DNA of 64,000 nt from Komarekiella atlantica HA4396-MV6 (GTDB lineage: Bacteria > Cyanobacteriota > Cyanobacteriia > Cyanobacteriales > Nostocaceae). The DNA is taken from the NCBI GenBank assembly GCA_019359395.1, contig JAHHHK010000020.1, forward strand, positions 1 through 64,000, read 5' to 3'. The position numbers and the translations under genes were made by a program. Under the pieces are notes generated by a model that had not been told where the DNA came from, made no database searches, and saw only the letters and a program-made list of their open reading frames with translations. Positions 37,992 to 47,027 of this stretch are shown piece after piece (within the stretch, counting starts at the first letter, position 1; every line of letters starts with the position of its first letter).

Positions 37992-38288
37992 TTAATTAAT
38001 CAGTCCGTTATAACTAATAAATTTTGATGCGATAATAGCAATAAATGCTAATAGACCCAGCGATCTGCGAAAATAATTAACGCCTTGAAATAATTCCAGC
38101 CACGCCCAAGTAAATAAAGAGCCATTCGCTAATACGTCTAACACTACATTTATTTTACCAGTTGTAAAAACTAGAGTAAGTAAACTGGTTACTATCCAAA
38201 CAATAAGCGGTAGGTTTGGCTTCTGAGCTAAAACAATATTGCCATTGCTATCACGGAAGGTTTTATCAACTAATGTATTTTCCATCAT
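37992..38288 (-). CDS. Conserved-looking small membrane protein
   Basis: From the ATG at 38288 it is 98 residues: a polar start (MMENTLVDKTFRDSNGNIVL), then three hydrophobic stretches (PLIVWIVTSLLTLVFTTG, VLDVLANGSLFTWAWLELF and LGLLAFIAIIASKFI). I do not know a function. The general plan (short polar N-terminus, three helices) resembles small cyanobacterial inner-membrane proteins of unknown role. An alternative start lies 11 codons upstream. It is isolated between long intergenic regions. Confidence 0.6.
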   Translation of the reverse strand: MMENTLVDKTFRDSNGNIVLAQKPNLPLIVWIVTSLLTLVFTTGKINVVLDVLANGSLFTWAWLELFQGVNYFRRSLGLLAFIAIIASKFISYNGLIN

Positions 38289-38494
38289 TTTTAATTGTAA
38301 TTCTTTAATATATTGAAACATTCAGGTAAATCTCTTTTCAAGCATCTAATTGCTGAGATTAGAGCAGTGAAGCATATTCATATATGCCTATATTGAGAGG
38401 CATACTCACACGTAATCCGCCAATATATTTGGCATGAACGCAATTTGGATCTCTCCACATGCTGGTTCTATCTTTAGATAGAGGGCGAAATAAG

Positions 38495-38583
38495 CGATTA
38501 TTTCGTAGAGACGTTGCAATGCAACATCTCTAGAGTTTTACCGAAAAGAAATCGGGTTTTTGCGATTACTGAATCGATGCTCT
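38495..38583. repeat. Dispersed repeat copy B (partner of 3158-3238)
   Basis: It begins CGATTATTTCGTAGAGACG and ends TTACTGAATCGATGCTCT. The central palindrome is degenerate compared with copy A, and there is a small insertion after it. The rest of 38289-38641 holds nothing else recognised. Confidence 0.75.
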
Positions 38584-38641
38584 AGTATATATACATGGTG
38601 CGATCGCGGCGTTGTTGATGCGATCGCCACCATTCAGAGCA

Positions 38642-39166
38642 TCAATTTTCCAGTCTTGTTGAAGATAAATCTTGCACGGGTTGCCAATCTGCTCGGTTAA
38701 TGCGATAAACGAAGCAGTCATCTTTACCGAACCGTCGCTGCTCAACAAATTGGAAGCCAAGACGTTCATAGAAGCGGTGGGCGCGGGTATTGCTGGCAAG
38801 TGGATCAACGAGTACAGCCCTCACTTGCGGGTCGGTGAAACATCGGGTAAGTGCAAGCTGCATCATTTTCGTTCCATAGCCTTTGCCCAAATCAGTCTCT
38901 TCCCCAATCCAAATATCAATAGCGCGAAGATTCGCCGTAACATTACCCCAGTAGTGACTGTCCTCACGTGCCGGATCGATGATCTGGATAAATCCGATGG
39001 GACGACTATCGATTTCAGCAATCAATTGCTCTCTCCATTCGGGAGCGCGGTCAAGTTCTACCTCCCAACCCCAGTCATCATTAGGATCTGAGGCAACCAC
39101 GTGAGGTTGCTCATCCCACTGTTGCAGCAAAGCCAAATCAGCCAAGGTGGCAAAGCGCAGATTCAT
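38642..39166 (-). CDS. GNAT acetyltransferase, AAC(6')-like
   Basis: From the ATG at 39166 it is a 174-residue protein, MNLRFATLADLALLQQWDEQ, with WGNVTANLRAIDIWIGEETDLGKGYGTKMM (acetyl-CoA loop G-K-G-Y-G) and NTRAHRFYERLGFQFVE. This layout matches aminoglycoside 6'-N-acetyltransferase-like and siderophore-type GNATs (Acetyltransf_8). Whether it acts on antibiotics is not shown. It lies 25 bp after the GFA-family gene and is probably co-transcribed. The longer frame overlaps that gene's end and is less likely. Confidence 0.85.
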   Translation of the reverse strand: MNLRFATLADLALLQQWDEQPHVVASDPNDDWGWEVELDRAPEWREQLIAEIDSRPIGFIQIIDPAREDSHYWGNVTANLRAIDIWIGEETDLGKGYGTKMMQLALTRCFTDPQVRAVLVDPLASNTRAHRFYERLGFQFVEQRRFGKDDCFVYRINRADWQPVQDLSSTRLEN

Positions 39167-39191
39167 CACAACTTCTTGAACCTCAAAGTTA

Positions 39192-39623
39192 TTACTTGGA
39201 TGATGGAGGTTCAAATTGTGCTAGTAACTCTGCCCCTGTGATGTTTTTAGTTTCATTAGCAAAAGAGTAATATTCTGGTTTTTCGTCGATAAAAATCTGA
39301 TGCTCCAAAACAAGATCTTCATCATTATCAAAAATCCCCACTGGTATGTAGTACTGGTTATTTTGCTTCAATTTGTAAAATAGATGGCTACCACACTTAG
39401 TACAGAATCCACGCTCTGCCCATTCTGAAGATTGATAAACCCCAATATTTTCTTCACCAGAGAAGCTAGCATCACTTTCACACTCAACTACTAACAAGGG
39501 CCCTCCACCCCAGTTACGGCACATACTACAATGGCACGCTCCCACCTGATTACTCATATTGGTTGTAGACACGCTTACCGCTCCACACAAACAGCTACCT
39601 TTTGCAGTGCTCACATTAGACAT
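39192..39623 (-). CDS. GFA family (CENP-V/GFA) zinc-binding protein
   Basis: From the ATG at 39623 it is 143 residues: MSNVSTAKGSCLCGAVSVST, then CHCSMCRNWGGG and FCTKCGSHLFYK. These are the paired Cys motifs (CxCG, CHCxxCR, CxxCG) that bind zinc in the Gfa superfamily. Related proteins were described as glutathione-dependent formaldehyde-activating, but the general function is uncertain. A 14-codon longer start exists and is unlikely. It forms a pair with the downstream GNAT. Confidence 0.88.
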   Translation of the reverse strand: MSNVSTAKGSCLCGAVSVSTTNMSNQVGACHCSMCRNWGGGPLLVVECESDASFSGEENIGVYQSSEWAERGFCTKCGSHLFYKLKQNNQYYIPVGIFDNDEDLVLEHQIFIDEKPEYYSFANETKNITGAELLAQFEPPSSK

Positions 39624-39809
39624 ATTCTTTTCTCCAATCCAAAAATGCGCTCCAATTGCTGACATTTTTCACTGTTACATACTGGAAGCGTCAGCACTAT
39701 ACAGTCTACAGGTTAATACGACTAATCTAGCTGCTTCTTAACACTGATTAAAATCAGCATTAATCTTACATCTCCAGTTTAAAAATATTGTTTTTCCTAC
39801 AATTAAGGC

Positions 39810-41566
39810 GTTTCAATCCCTAATAGGGATTTTGAGTAATTGAAATAATTGCTGGAATCACTTGGAAAATTAGTTAACTACGTTTCAATCCCTAATAGGG
39901 ATTTTGAGTAATTGAAATTTGCAGGAGTGGATTCAACACTTTCAAACCTGGTTTCAATCCCTAATAGGGATTTTGAGTAATTGAAATGCTTGTTGGCAGT
40001 GTTGTCACAAACACTTGTGGTGTTTCAATCCCTAATAGGGATTTTGAGTAATTGAAATCTTTACGTCAAGCATTGGCTGATGCGAATAACGGAGTTTCAA
40101 TCCCTAATAGGGATTTTGAGTAATTGAAATGCGATCGCATTAATTCGTACAAGATTGTACAACAGAGGTTTCAATCCCTAATAGGGATTTTGAGTAATTG
40201 AAATGAGAAACAAAAATGTTAATGTTTAAAAATTTAAGTTTCAATCCCTAATAGGGATTTTGAGTAATTGAAATCAGCAATCGGGTTTTGTTGCTTGGGT
40301 AGGAGGATGTTTCAATCCCTAATAGGGATTTTGAGTAATTGAAATTCAACTATTTTGAGGCTAGGCATTGCAACTTGCGTTTCAATCCCTAATAGGGATT
40401 TTGAGTAATTGAAATTTCGTATTTTTTTTGAGGATTCCCAAATGAATCATGTTTCAATCCCTAATAGGGATTTTGAGTAATTGAAATACTAAATCAGTGA
40501 ATATTAAGTCATTATCAGTTTCGTTTCAATCCCTAATAGGGATTTTGAGTAATTGAAATTGTAGCAGATATTGCTTGGGTGCTAGGGAAATTAGAGTTTC
40601 AATCCCTAATAGGGATTTTGAGTAATTGAAATATTGCCCTTTTTGATTGGGGCGAATCTTGCCCTTGAGAGTTTCAATCCCTAATAGGGATTTTGAGTAA
40701 TTGAAATCTCCGAATTTTCGGACTCCAACTCCGAATTTTCGGTTTCAATCCCTAATAGGGATTTTGAGTAATTGAAATGCAACAAATTATTAATGGGCAA
40801 GTCTACGATAGTTTCAATCCCTAATAGGGATTTTGAGTAATTGAAATATCTGTAATTGATAGTTTATTCAAGGTAATAAATGTTTCAATCCCTAATAGGG
40901 ATTTTGAGTAATTGAAATTGGTGCATTTAGCCCACAAGCGATATCCACTGGCGTTTCAATCCCTAATAGGGATTTTGAGTAATTGAAATTTACGCAAAAG
41001 TTTAACTTTATAAGCATATTTATCCTGTTTCAATCCCTAATAGGGATTTTGAGTAATTGAAATGAGCTTTGCGTATTCGGGGCGTAGCGCGTGCAGGTGT
41101 TTCAATCCCTAATAGGGATTTTGAGTAATTGAAATTCTCTTCGGTGTAGTTTTGTTTGATGTATTCTTTGTTTCAATCCCTAATAGGGATTTTGAGTAAT
41201 TGAAATCTGGATGGAAGCATCCAAAGTCACTTGATAAAATTCGTTTCAATCCCTAATAGGGATTTTGAGTAATTGAAATTCCCGATTCAATGCGATCTTC
41301 CATATCGACGGTAACAGTTTCAATCCCTAATAGGGATTTTGAGTAATTGAAATAATAGTGCTATTCTATTTGTATCAGCAAAGCCAAGTTTCAATCCCTA
41401 ATAGGGATTTTGAGTAATTGAAATTTCTGCATCAAAAAGCTTTTACTTAGTTAGCTAATGTTTCAATCCCTAATAGGGATTTTGAGTAATTGAAATCGCA
41501 AACAGAAGCGCTGGTTTTTGGCCAAGTGCGTTTCAATCCCTAATAGGGATTTTGAGTAATTGAAAT
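39810..41566 (-). CRISPR. CRISPR array, 25 repeats of 37 nt and 24 spacers
   Basis: Repeats start at 39810, 39882, 39951, 40022, 40094, 40168, 40238, 40309, 40379, 40451, 40523, 40596, 40671, 40742, 40811, 40882, 40953, 41027, 41099, 41170, 41243, 41317, 41388, 41460 and 41530. All 25 look identical. On the minus strand the repeat begins ATTTCAATTACTC and ends CTATTAGGGATTGAAAC; the ATTGAAAC end is a typical crRNA 5' handle, so I place transcription on the minus strand with the leader at the right. Spacers are 32-38 nt. The repeat has a short stem (CCCTA with TAGGG). No cas gene is in the window. The repeat type fits subtypes I or III. Confidence 0.96.
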
Positions 41567-41820
41567 GGCGGGAGCCTGAAAGCCTTGCCTTATTTGGTTT
41601 TCAAGGTTCGGTTGCGCGGATTTAAGAATCATAACATGAGGAATTGTAATTTGGCTAGATGCAAATCGCTGAAAACCAGTCCAGGTGAGGTGCGCGGATC
41701 GTTTAGAAATTTTCTTTCCCTCAAATTCTTGCATACACGGCAATTCAGCCATTTTTATAGTCACCCCTTGACTAACACCTACCCATCCGCGCACTTGGCA
41801 CAGAAACTAGTCGGCTTGTA
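41567..41820 (-). promoter_or_regulatory. CRISPR leader with repeated GCGCGGAT elements
   Basis: Read on the minus strand this region leads straight into the first repeat (…CAGGCTCCCGCC). It has the element TGCGCGGAT three times: inverted copies ATCCGCGCAC (41785-41794 on plus) and GTGCGCGGAT (41690-41699) form a perfect 10-bp inverted repeat about 85 nt apart, plus a third copy at 41612-41621. The array-proximal part is purine/AT-mixed. The 84-codon open frame across it runs into the array and is not a gene. Confidence 0.65.
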
Positions 41821-41981
41821 AAGCTGCTCAATATCAATATTTTCCACTTTGCCAAGAGAAATTCATTCTATCAAGATCATACTCAATTAGTTCAGATAGC
41901 TGAGACGCGATGCCTACGGCAGTAAACTACGCACTTACGATTCCCCCCAAGCGTCGCTCTGTATAGTAAGTGGTTATGATG

Positions 41982-42305
41982 TTATTTGATGGAGTCTTCA
42001 AAGTCTGCGATCGCACAAGCAAACTCCCTGAAAGCGGTTTTAATAAGAACCTCTTTCGTTCCCCTTTCAAGTCGAGAATTGCGTATGAGATCAGCTAACT
42101 CAATAAACAGCATAGAGAACATAAAGCGATCTTGGCGATCAACTTGTTTCAAGCAAGACAATATAAACTCATAAAGCTCGGTTTTTCTTGGTTTGGTTTG
42201 TTCTTCCCATATTTGTAGTCCAAGCCGAAAGGTTCTCAAGCGGATTTCATTAGTGTTGAAAGACGCGTCTTTGTAGCGAACTGATACGCGTTGGGGTATT
42301 TCCAT
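41982..42305 (-). CDS. Hypothetical protein (107 aa)
   Basis: A 107-residue soluble protein, helix-rich from about residue 40 (TELYEFILSCLKQVDRQDRF), with no signal peptide, membrane segment or motif I recognise. It contains a HIP1-like site and ends in an acidic helix. It lies between the CRISPR leader and hisC on the same strand, and its stop is about 160 bp from the leader. I know of no Cas protein like it. No clear ribosome binding site precedes the ATG. Confidence 0.55.
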   Translation of the reverse strand: MEIPQRVSVRYKDASFNTNEIRLRTFRLGLQIWEEQTKPRKTELYEFILSCLKQVDRQDRFMFSMLFIELADLIRNSRLERGTKEVLIKTAFREFACAIADFEDSIK

Positions 42306-42341
42306 AAGTTATCACATGAAAATTCAATGTAAGATAATTAT

Positions 42342-43424
42342 TCAGATTTTTTCTGACTCATCCGGGAAAATGGGTAAATTACTCAGCGCCTTGACTAGAG
42401 TTTGATTTTGCTCCTCAGTCCCGATAGTGATGCGTAATTTATCATCCAGTCCTGGCTGCTTAAAGTAGCGGATTAAAATTCTCTGTTCTTTGAGCTTTTG
42501 ATAGAGATATTCTGCATTACCTTGCGGAGGTTGTACCAGTAAAAAGTTAGTTTGGGAATCCCAAACACGGAAACCTAATTGTTTCAAGTCTGTTGCTAGT
42601 TTAATCCGCGATGCTTTAATCTTTGCTACACAAGCATTTTTATAAGCTTGATCGGTGATGGCAGCTGTTCCAACTGCACAAGCGATCGCATCAATGTTAT
42701 AACTATCTTTCACCTTAAACAAACCATGCAACAACTTGGGATTAGCCACTCCAAATCCCAGTCGTAATCCTGCTAATGAGTATCCTTTAGAAAGTGTCCG
42801 AATCACGATCACATTCTCGTATTCTTTAACTAAAGCCAGGGCATTATCTTCAGCAAAATCAACATAGGCTTCGTCAATAACTAAAACCCCAGACAACTGG
42901 CTGGCTAATTTTCGCAAGTCTTTTATTGGTACTGTGTGCCCCGAAGGGCTATTAGGTGATGCAATAAATGTTACAGAACCATTAACAGCAACCAATTTTT
43001 CCAGGGGTAAACTGTAGTCTTCGCTGTAGACTACCTCAGTAATATACGCATCCTGCATTTGAACTAATGTACGATATAGAACGTATGTTGGCATTGGGTA
43101 GACTACCCTTCGCCCAGGTTCTACACAGGCTCGAATCACCACGCTCAACAATTCGTCGCTGCCATTTCCGACAATAATCCAATCACTAGGAACTCCTAAA
43201 ACTTGACTCACGGCTTGGCGAAACTCCCCGCCAAACGGTTCTGGATATCGTCGCAACCACTCCCCATCAATATTTTGCAGTACGGCTAAAGCCGCAGGAG
43301 AAGGAGGATAAGGGTTTTCATTGCTGTTGAGTTTGATGAACTGTGTGCCGCGCTGGGGTTGCTCACCGGGAACATAGCTAGCCATTGCGTCAATATTGGA
43401 GCGGAAGTAGTTGGTCATACGCAA
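42342..43424 (-). CDS. hisC: Histidinol-phosphate aminotransferase
   Basis: A 360-residue PLP-dependent class I/II aminotransferase. It has the N-terminal motif FIKLNSNENPYPPSPAAL (residues 27-44), the PLP-lysine segment RTLSKGYSLAGLRLGFG (Lys near 213), VLVIDEAYVDFAED and the C-terminal arginine region RILIRYFKQPGLDDKLRITIG. It transfers the amino group from glutamate to imidazole acetol-phosphate in histidine synthesis; HisC paralogues may also serve other amino acids. The length is normal. The start could also be the ATG two codons in. The end is close to the 107-residue gene (36 bp), so the two may share a transcript. Confidence 0.93.
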   Translation of the reverse strand: MRMTNYFRSNIDAMASYVPGEQPQRGTQFIKLNSNENPYPPSPAALAVLQNIDGEWLRRYPEPFGGEFRQAVSQVLGVPSDWIIVGNGSDELLSVVIRACVEPGRRVVYPMPTYVLYRTLVQMQDAYITEVVYSEDYSLPLEKLVAVNGSVTFIASPNSPSGHTVPIKDLRKLASQLSGVLVIDEAYVDFAEDNALALVKEYENVIVIRTLSKGYSLAGLRLGFGVANPKLLHGLFKVKDSYNIDAIACAVGTAAITDQAYKNACVAKIKASRIKLATDLKQLGFRVWDSQTNFLLVQPPQGNAEYLYQKLKEQRILIRYFKQPGLDDKLRITIGTEEQNQTLVKALSNLPIFPDESEKI

Positions 43425-43516
43425 AAAAAAAGAAGGGGGAAGGGATAAATAGATAGCCTCGTTTGCAAAAAGTCAAGGCGACAGTTTCCGTCGCTCTGTT
43501 AGCGTTATTTAACAGT

Positions 43517-43687
43517 TAACAGTAAACGGTAAACAGTAAACATAATTGGGTTTCAGGGAAACTACTAAAGGGGTAACAGTAAACGGTAAACAGTAAACAT
43601 GATTGGGTTTCAGGGAAACTACTAAAGGGGTAACAGTAAACGGTAAACAGTAAACATAATTGGGTTTCAGGGAAACTACTAAAGGGG
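43517..43687. repeat. 57-bp tandem repeat, three copies
   Basis: Units start at 43517, 43574 and 43631, each TAACAGTAAACGGTAAACAG followed by a part ending ACTACTAAAGGGG. Only one base difference is visible between units. A stop-free frame across it (43516-43767) is a by-product of the repeat, not a gene. Confidence 0.92.
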
Positions 43688-43726
43688 GCGCTCACTTGCA
43701 ACTGAAAACTAATAACCCAAAGTTGA

Positions 43727-43790
43727 TTAGTGGCAGAGGCGCTATCTGGCGGGTTTAAATCCCCCAACTGTTCACTGTTTACTGTTCACT
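43727..43790. repeat. Dispersed repeat, partner of 61501-61564 (inverted)
   Basis: GATTAGTGGCAGAGGCGCTA followed by a GTTTAAATCCCCCAACTG core and GTTTACTG units. The reverse complement of 61501-61564 matches with few changes. The remaining bases to 43906 hold only more TTTACTGT units and AT-rich DNA. Confidence 0.8.
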
Positions 43791-43990
43791 GTTTACTGTT
43801 TACTGATTTTTCTCTCCTTTTGATGAGCGTAAAATCACGCAGAAGATAGAGGTATTAGCTGACTTAATTTTATTATCTTCAATTAATAATTATGAAGAAA
43901 GATTAACTAGAGGAGCTGACTATTACTACTCAATTATCAAAGGATGTCGTCATCCAGAATTGGCAAGATGATTCAAGGGTTACTCTTGCG

Positions 43991-45133
43991 TTGATACGTG
44001 CTTCTGAAATTGCTGATTATTGTGCAGTTAATGCTACCGCTATAGATTATAATGGCGCTTTTCCTAAACGTGAATTTGAACTGATTGCTGAAGCTGGGTT
44101 GTTGGCTGCACCATTGCATTGGGAGTTAGGCGGGTGGGGTGCAGGAATTGATGCCAAGGTGACTCATGAAATGTTGATGCTGCTGAAGCAGATGGGGCGT
44201 GGTAATCTAGCGGTTGGTCGAATTTATGAAGGGCACGTCAACGCCTTGCAACTGATTCAGACCTTTGGTAGCAGAGAACAAATCGCAGACTATACCCATG
44301 ATGCTCGCGATCGCTACAAAATCTTTGGAGTTTGGAATGCTGAAGCTTCTGATGGTGTCAAGATTATTCCTCTTGAAAACGGACGATATCGACTAGAAGG
44401 CTCCAAAACCTTTTGTTCTGGGGCTGGCTATGTTGAGCGTCCCTTTGTGAATGGAGCGCTACCTGATGGTAGTTGGCAAATGTGCATTGTGCCGATGGAT
44501 GAAGTCAAGACAGTTAGTGATCCTAGTTGGTGGGAACCTTCTGGAATGCGAGCAACTGCTAGCTATAAAGTAGATTTTAGCAATGTTGAGTTAGAGCAGA
44601 GCGCATTAATTGGCCAGCCAGGGGACTACTACAGACAACCTTGGTTATCCGCTGGAGTAATTCGGTTTGCTGCGGTGCAACTAGGTGGGGCGGAAGCACT
44701 GTTTGACTTAACTCGCCTGTATCTCCAGAAGTTGGAATATACAAATGACCCATACCAAAAAGAACGGCTGGGCAGAATGGCGATCGCTATTGAAAGTGGT
44801 AATCTCTGGTTGCGGGGGGCTGCGGATGTGGTAGCCGCGTATGCACCTATATTTGGTGGTAATCCCACAATACCAAACCCCCAAGCTAACCAACTTGTTG
44901 CCTATGCAAACATGGTACGGACGGCAATTGAACAAATCTGCATTGACGTGATGCAGTTATGTGAGCGTTCTGTTGGAACTCGCGGGTTGTTACCACCAAA
45001 TCCAATGGAGCGCATTATTCGAGATTTAACCCTTTACTTGCGTCAACCTGCTTTTGATGCAGCGTTGGCAAATGTTGGAGAGTATGTATTAGGGCAAAGT
45101 AATCCTGCTTACATGCTTTGGAATGATGAATAA
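43991..45133 (+). CDS. Acyl-CoA dehydrogenase family protein
   Basis: A protein of 380 residues or more with the flavin dehydrogenase plan: an alpha N-domain, FGVWNAEASDGVKII and FCSGAGYVERPFV in the FAD/substrate middle domain, and helical C-domain segments (VRTAIEQICIDVMQLCERSVGTRG). Members oxidise acyl-CoAs with FAD, though homologues in such sugar-lipid clusters act on unknown substrates. No ATG fits: the frame used starts at TTG. The frame stays open to 43907, and an upstream CTG (43916) would read xTITTQLSKDVVIQNWQ. The stop overlaps the next gene's start by 11 bp, so the genes are coupled. Confidence 0.85.
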   Translation: MIRASEIADYCAVNATAIDYNGAFPKREFELIAEAGLLAAPLHWELGGWGAGIDAKVTHEMLMLLKQMGRGNLAVGRIYEGHVNALQLIQTFGSREQIADYTHDARDRYKIFGVWNAEASDGVKIIPLENGRYRLEGSKTFCSGAGYVERPFVNGALPDGSWQMCIVPMDEVKTVSDPSWWEPSGMRATASYKVDFSNVELEQSALIGQPGDYYRQPWLSAGVIRFAAVQLGGAEALFDLTRLYLQKLEYTNDPYQKERLGRMAIAIESGNLWLRGAADVVAAYAPIFGGNPTIPNPQANQLVAYANMVRTAIEQICIDVMQLCERSVGTRGLLPPNPMERIIRDLTLYLRQPAFDAALANVGEYVLGQSNPAYMLWNDE

Positions 45134-45872
45134 ACAGGTTAATACTGCATCACCGTTAAACAATCCTAGCGTTTTGCCCTGCTATCCAATCAAGGATATC
45201 GCCTGTAGTCCGGTGTTAGTCGTTGCACCTCATCCAGATGATGAAACTTTGGGTTGTGGTGGTGCGATCGCTATGCTGCGTTCTTTAAATTGTGATGTGC
45301 GAGTTTTTGTCATCAGTGACGGTACGCTTTCACACCCTCGCTCACTGAAATATCCCGCGCCTGCACTCCGGGCGTTGCGGGAAAGTGAAACACTCTCGGC
45401 GCTCTCAGTTCTGGGAGTAGAGGCGAATGCTGTTACCTTTTACAGAATGCAAGACGGCTCAATTTCAGCCCAGTATAAAAGTGCAATAGTAAATTGTTGT
45501 ACTTATTTAACAGAAATATCCCCGCAAATTATCTTTTTACCGTGGCGATACGATCCTCACCCAGATCACCGAGCCACCTGGAAGTTAATTCACACCGCAC
45601 TAGTTGAATTGCACCTATGTCCGCGATTGATTGAGTATCCGATTTGGGACTGGGATCAAAAGCAGCGGGAGAACCTACCAGAAACTCTGAAAGTGACAGC
45701 TTGGCGGTTGCATACGGCGTCAGTAGTGGAGTTGAAACAGCAGGCGATCGCTACCTACCGTTCCCAAATTACAGACTTAATTGATGATGATCCAGAAGGC
45801 TTTCGTCTAACTGCCGAAATGTTAGCAAATTTCACTCATCCTTGGGAAGTTTATTTAGAAGAAACCCGATGA
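45123..45872 (+). CDS. PIG-L family deacetylase
   Basis: A 249-residue protein of the PIG-L/LmbE family. It has the zinc motif APHPDDETLGCGGAI (residues 34-48) and the second motif DPHPDHRATW (near 140). Such zinc hydrolases remove acetyl from N-acetylglucosamine in GlcNAc-PI, mycothiol or related sugar conjugates. It overlaps the acyl-CoA dehydrogenase gene upstream by 11 bp and the methyltransferase downstream by 4 bp, so the three form one operon. The real start may be the second of two ATGs in a row. The substrate is unknown, but with a glycosyltransferase nearby a glycolipid or glycan is likely. Confidence 0.92.
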   Translation: MMNKQVNTASPLNNPSVLPCYPIKDIACSPVLVVAPHPDDETLGCGGAIAMLRSLNCDVRVFVISDGTLSHPRSLKYPAPALRALRESETLSALSVLGVEANAVTFYRMQDGSISAQYKSAIVNCCTYLTEISPQIIFLPWRYDPHPDHRATWKLIHTALVELHLCPRLIEYPIWDWDQKQRENLPETLKVTAWRLHTASVVELKQQAIATYRSQITDLIDDDPEGFRLTAEMLANFTHPWEVYLEETR

Positions 45873-46459
45873 ACCCATTACAACCTGATTCTTTACCACC
45901 TAGTTATTTCGATAAACTCTACAGCGAAGACCCTGATCCGTGGAAGTTTGAAACAAGCGAATACGAAGCTAACAAATATGCTGCCACAATCGCATCTTTG
46001 CCCAAAGAACGCTATCGGTCTGCTTTTGAAATTGGTGGTTCCATTGGCGTTTTGACGCAGAAGTTGCAAAAGCGTTGTGATTCGCTGCTATCAGTTGACG
46101 TGTCAAAATTAGCACAAGATAAAGCCATTGAACGCTGCAAAGGATTAGAGCAAGTCCGTTTTGAAATTATGCGCGTCCCAGAGCAATATCCTGATGAAAT
46201 GTTTGATTTGACCCTAGTCTCAGAAGTTGGTTACTACTGGAGTTGGGAAGACATGAAAAAAGCAAAGCAGCGCATTCTGGAACACCTGGAACCGGGAGGA
46301 CATTTACTATTAGTTCATTGGACACTGTATGCTCGTGATTATCCTTTAAGTGGGGATGAAGTTCACGAATCATTTTTCGAGTTGACTCCAAATAAACTGC
46401 GACATTTAAAAGGTCAACGGGAGGAAGAATATCGACTTGACCTGTTCGAGCGAGTTTGA
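45869..46459 (+). CDS. SAM-dependent methyltransferase (NodS-like)
   Basis: From the ATG at 45869 it is 196 residues. It opens MNPLQPDSLPPSYFDKLYSE, has DPDPWKFETSEYEANKY, then SAFEIGGSIGVLTQKL (SAM-binding glycine motif) and LVSEVGYYWSWEDM. This matches NodS-type small-molecule methyltransferases, named for N-methylation of chitooligosaccharide backbones after deacetylation. That fits the PIG-L deacetylase before it, whose stop it overlaps (ATGA), and suggests methylation of a freed amino sugar. That reaction is inferred. The start nine codons further upstream is rejected. Confidence 0.87.
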   Translation: MNPLQPDSLPPSYFDKLYSEDPDPWKFETSEYEANKYAATIASLPKERYRSAFEIGGSIGVLTQKLQKRCDSLLSVDVSKLAQDKAIERCKGLEQVRFEIMRVPEQYPDEMFDLTLVSEVGYYWSWEDMKKAKQRILEHLEPGGHLLLVHWTLYARDYPLSGDEVHESFFELTPNKLRHLKGQREEEYRLDLFERV

Positions 46460-46833
46460 AATTAAATACAAGAAATATTAGTTGATTGATTCGCGAACAA
46501 TCTTCGCGAACCGCTTTTTTTTCACATCCCGTGAAAGCACCCCCAACTGGGCAATTTTGAGTAATGAGGCGCAAAGGGGCTGTAAGTGGGTGGAATTTAA
46601 AATTTTGTTACATATTTGCTAATAAACCACATAAGTAGCTTTTGTACGCACTTATACAAATTACTTTATTTAGTAAAAATAAAAAATTTTTTAATCAATC
46701 TAAAGAGAGATTTTTGTCAGAATTACTCTCTTTAACGATATTTTTGATGGCAGGTTATGTAAAATAATTATCGAGTATAGACAAAATGTCTTCTCAAGCA
46801 ATACCGATGATTGAGATCTATACTATGGCCTGA

Positions 46834-47008
46834 CTGAACCGTAAAGCCTTTGAAGCCTTACTGCCAACTTCACCGCTATCTATGAGACCATCATTGAGTC
46901 AAGAAATCACGTCAAACAGCCAAGGTAGCCGGAAGAAAAGCTCGCTTAGAAACGCCTTAGGAGAAACTATTTTATATATTGTTCTAATTAAAATGCTATC
47001 CTACCTTT
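46834..47008 (+). pseudogene. Decayed IS5-type transposase fragment
   Basis: Plus-strand pieces in different frames read NRKAFEALLP, then AIYETIIESRNHVKQP, then AGRKARLETP-stop-EKLFYILF-stop-LKCYPTF. The order and spacing match the N-terminal part of IS5-group transposases (DUF4096 segment). At least two frameshifts and two in-frame stops are visible, and the catalytic part is absent. It lies just upstream of the TmpA-like gene. The rest of 46460-47027 is AT-rich with nothing else recognised. Confidence 0.7.
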
Positions 47009-47027
47009 AATTTAGCTGGGGTGTTAT

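Noticed and set aside
39740-39809. AT-rich stretch left of the array as the CRISPR leader
   Set aside because: The repeat's ATTGAAAC end and the structured region on the right put the leader at 41567-41820.
41540-41794. 84-codon open frame on the minus strand
   Set aside because: It runs from the CRISPR leader into the first repeat, so it is a by-product of that region.
43516-43767. 83-codon open frame with repeating CLLFTVYC units
   Set aside because: It is the translation of the 57-bp tandem repeat; period and sequence are explained by the DNA repeat.
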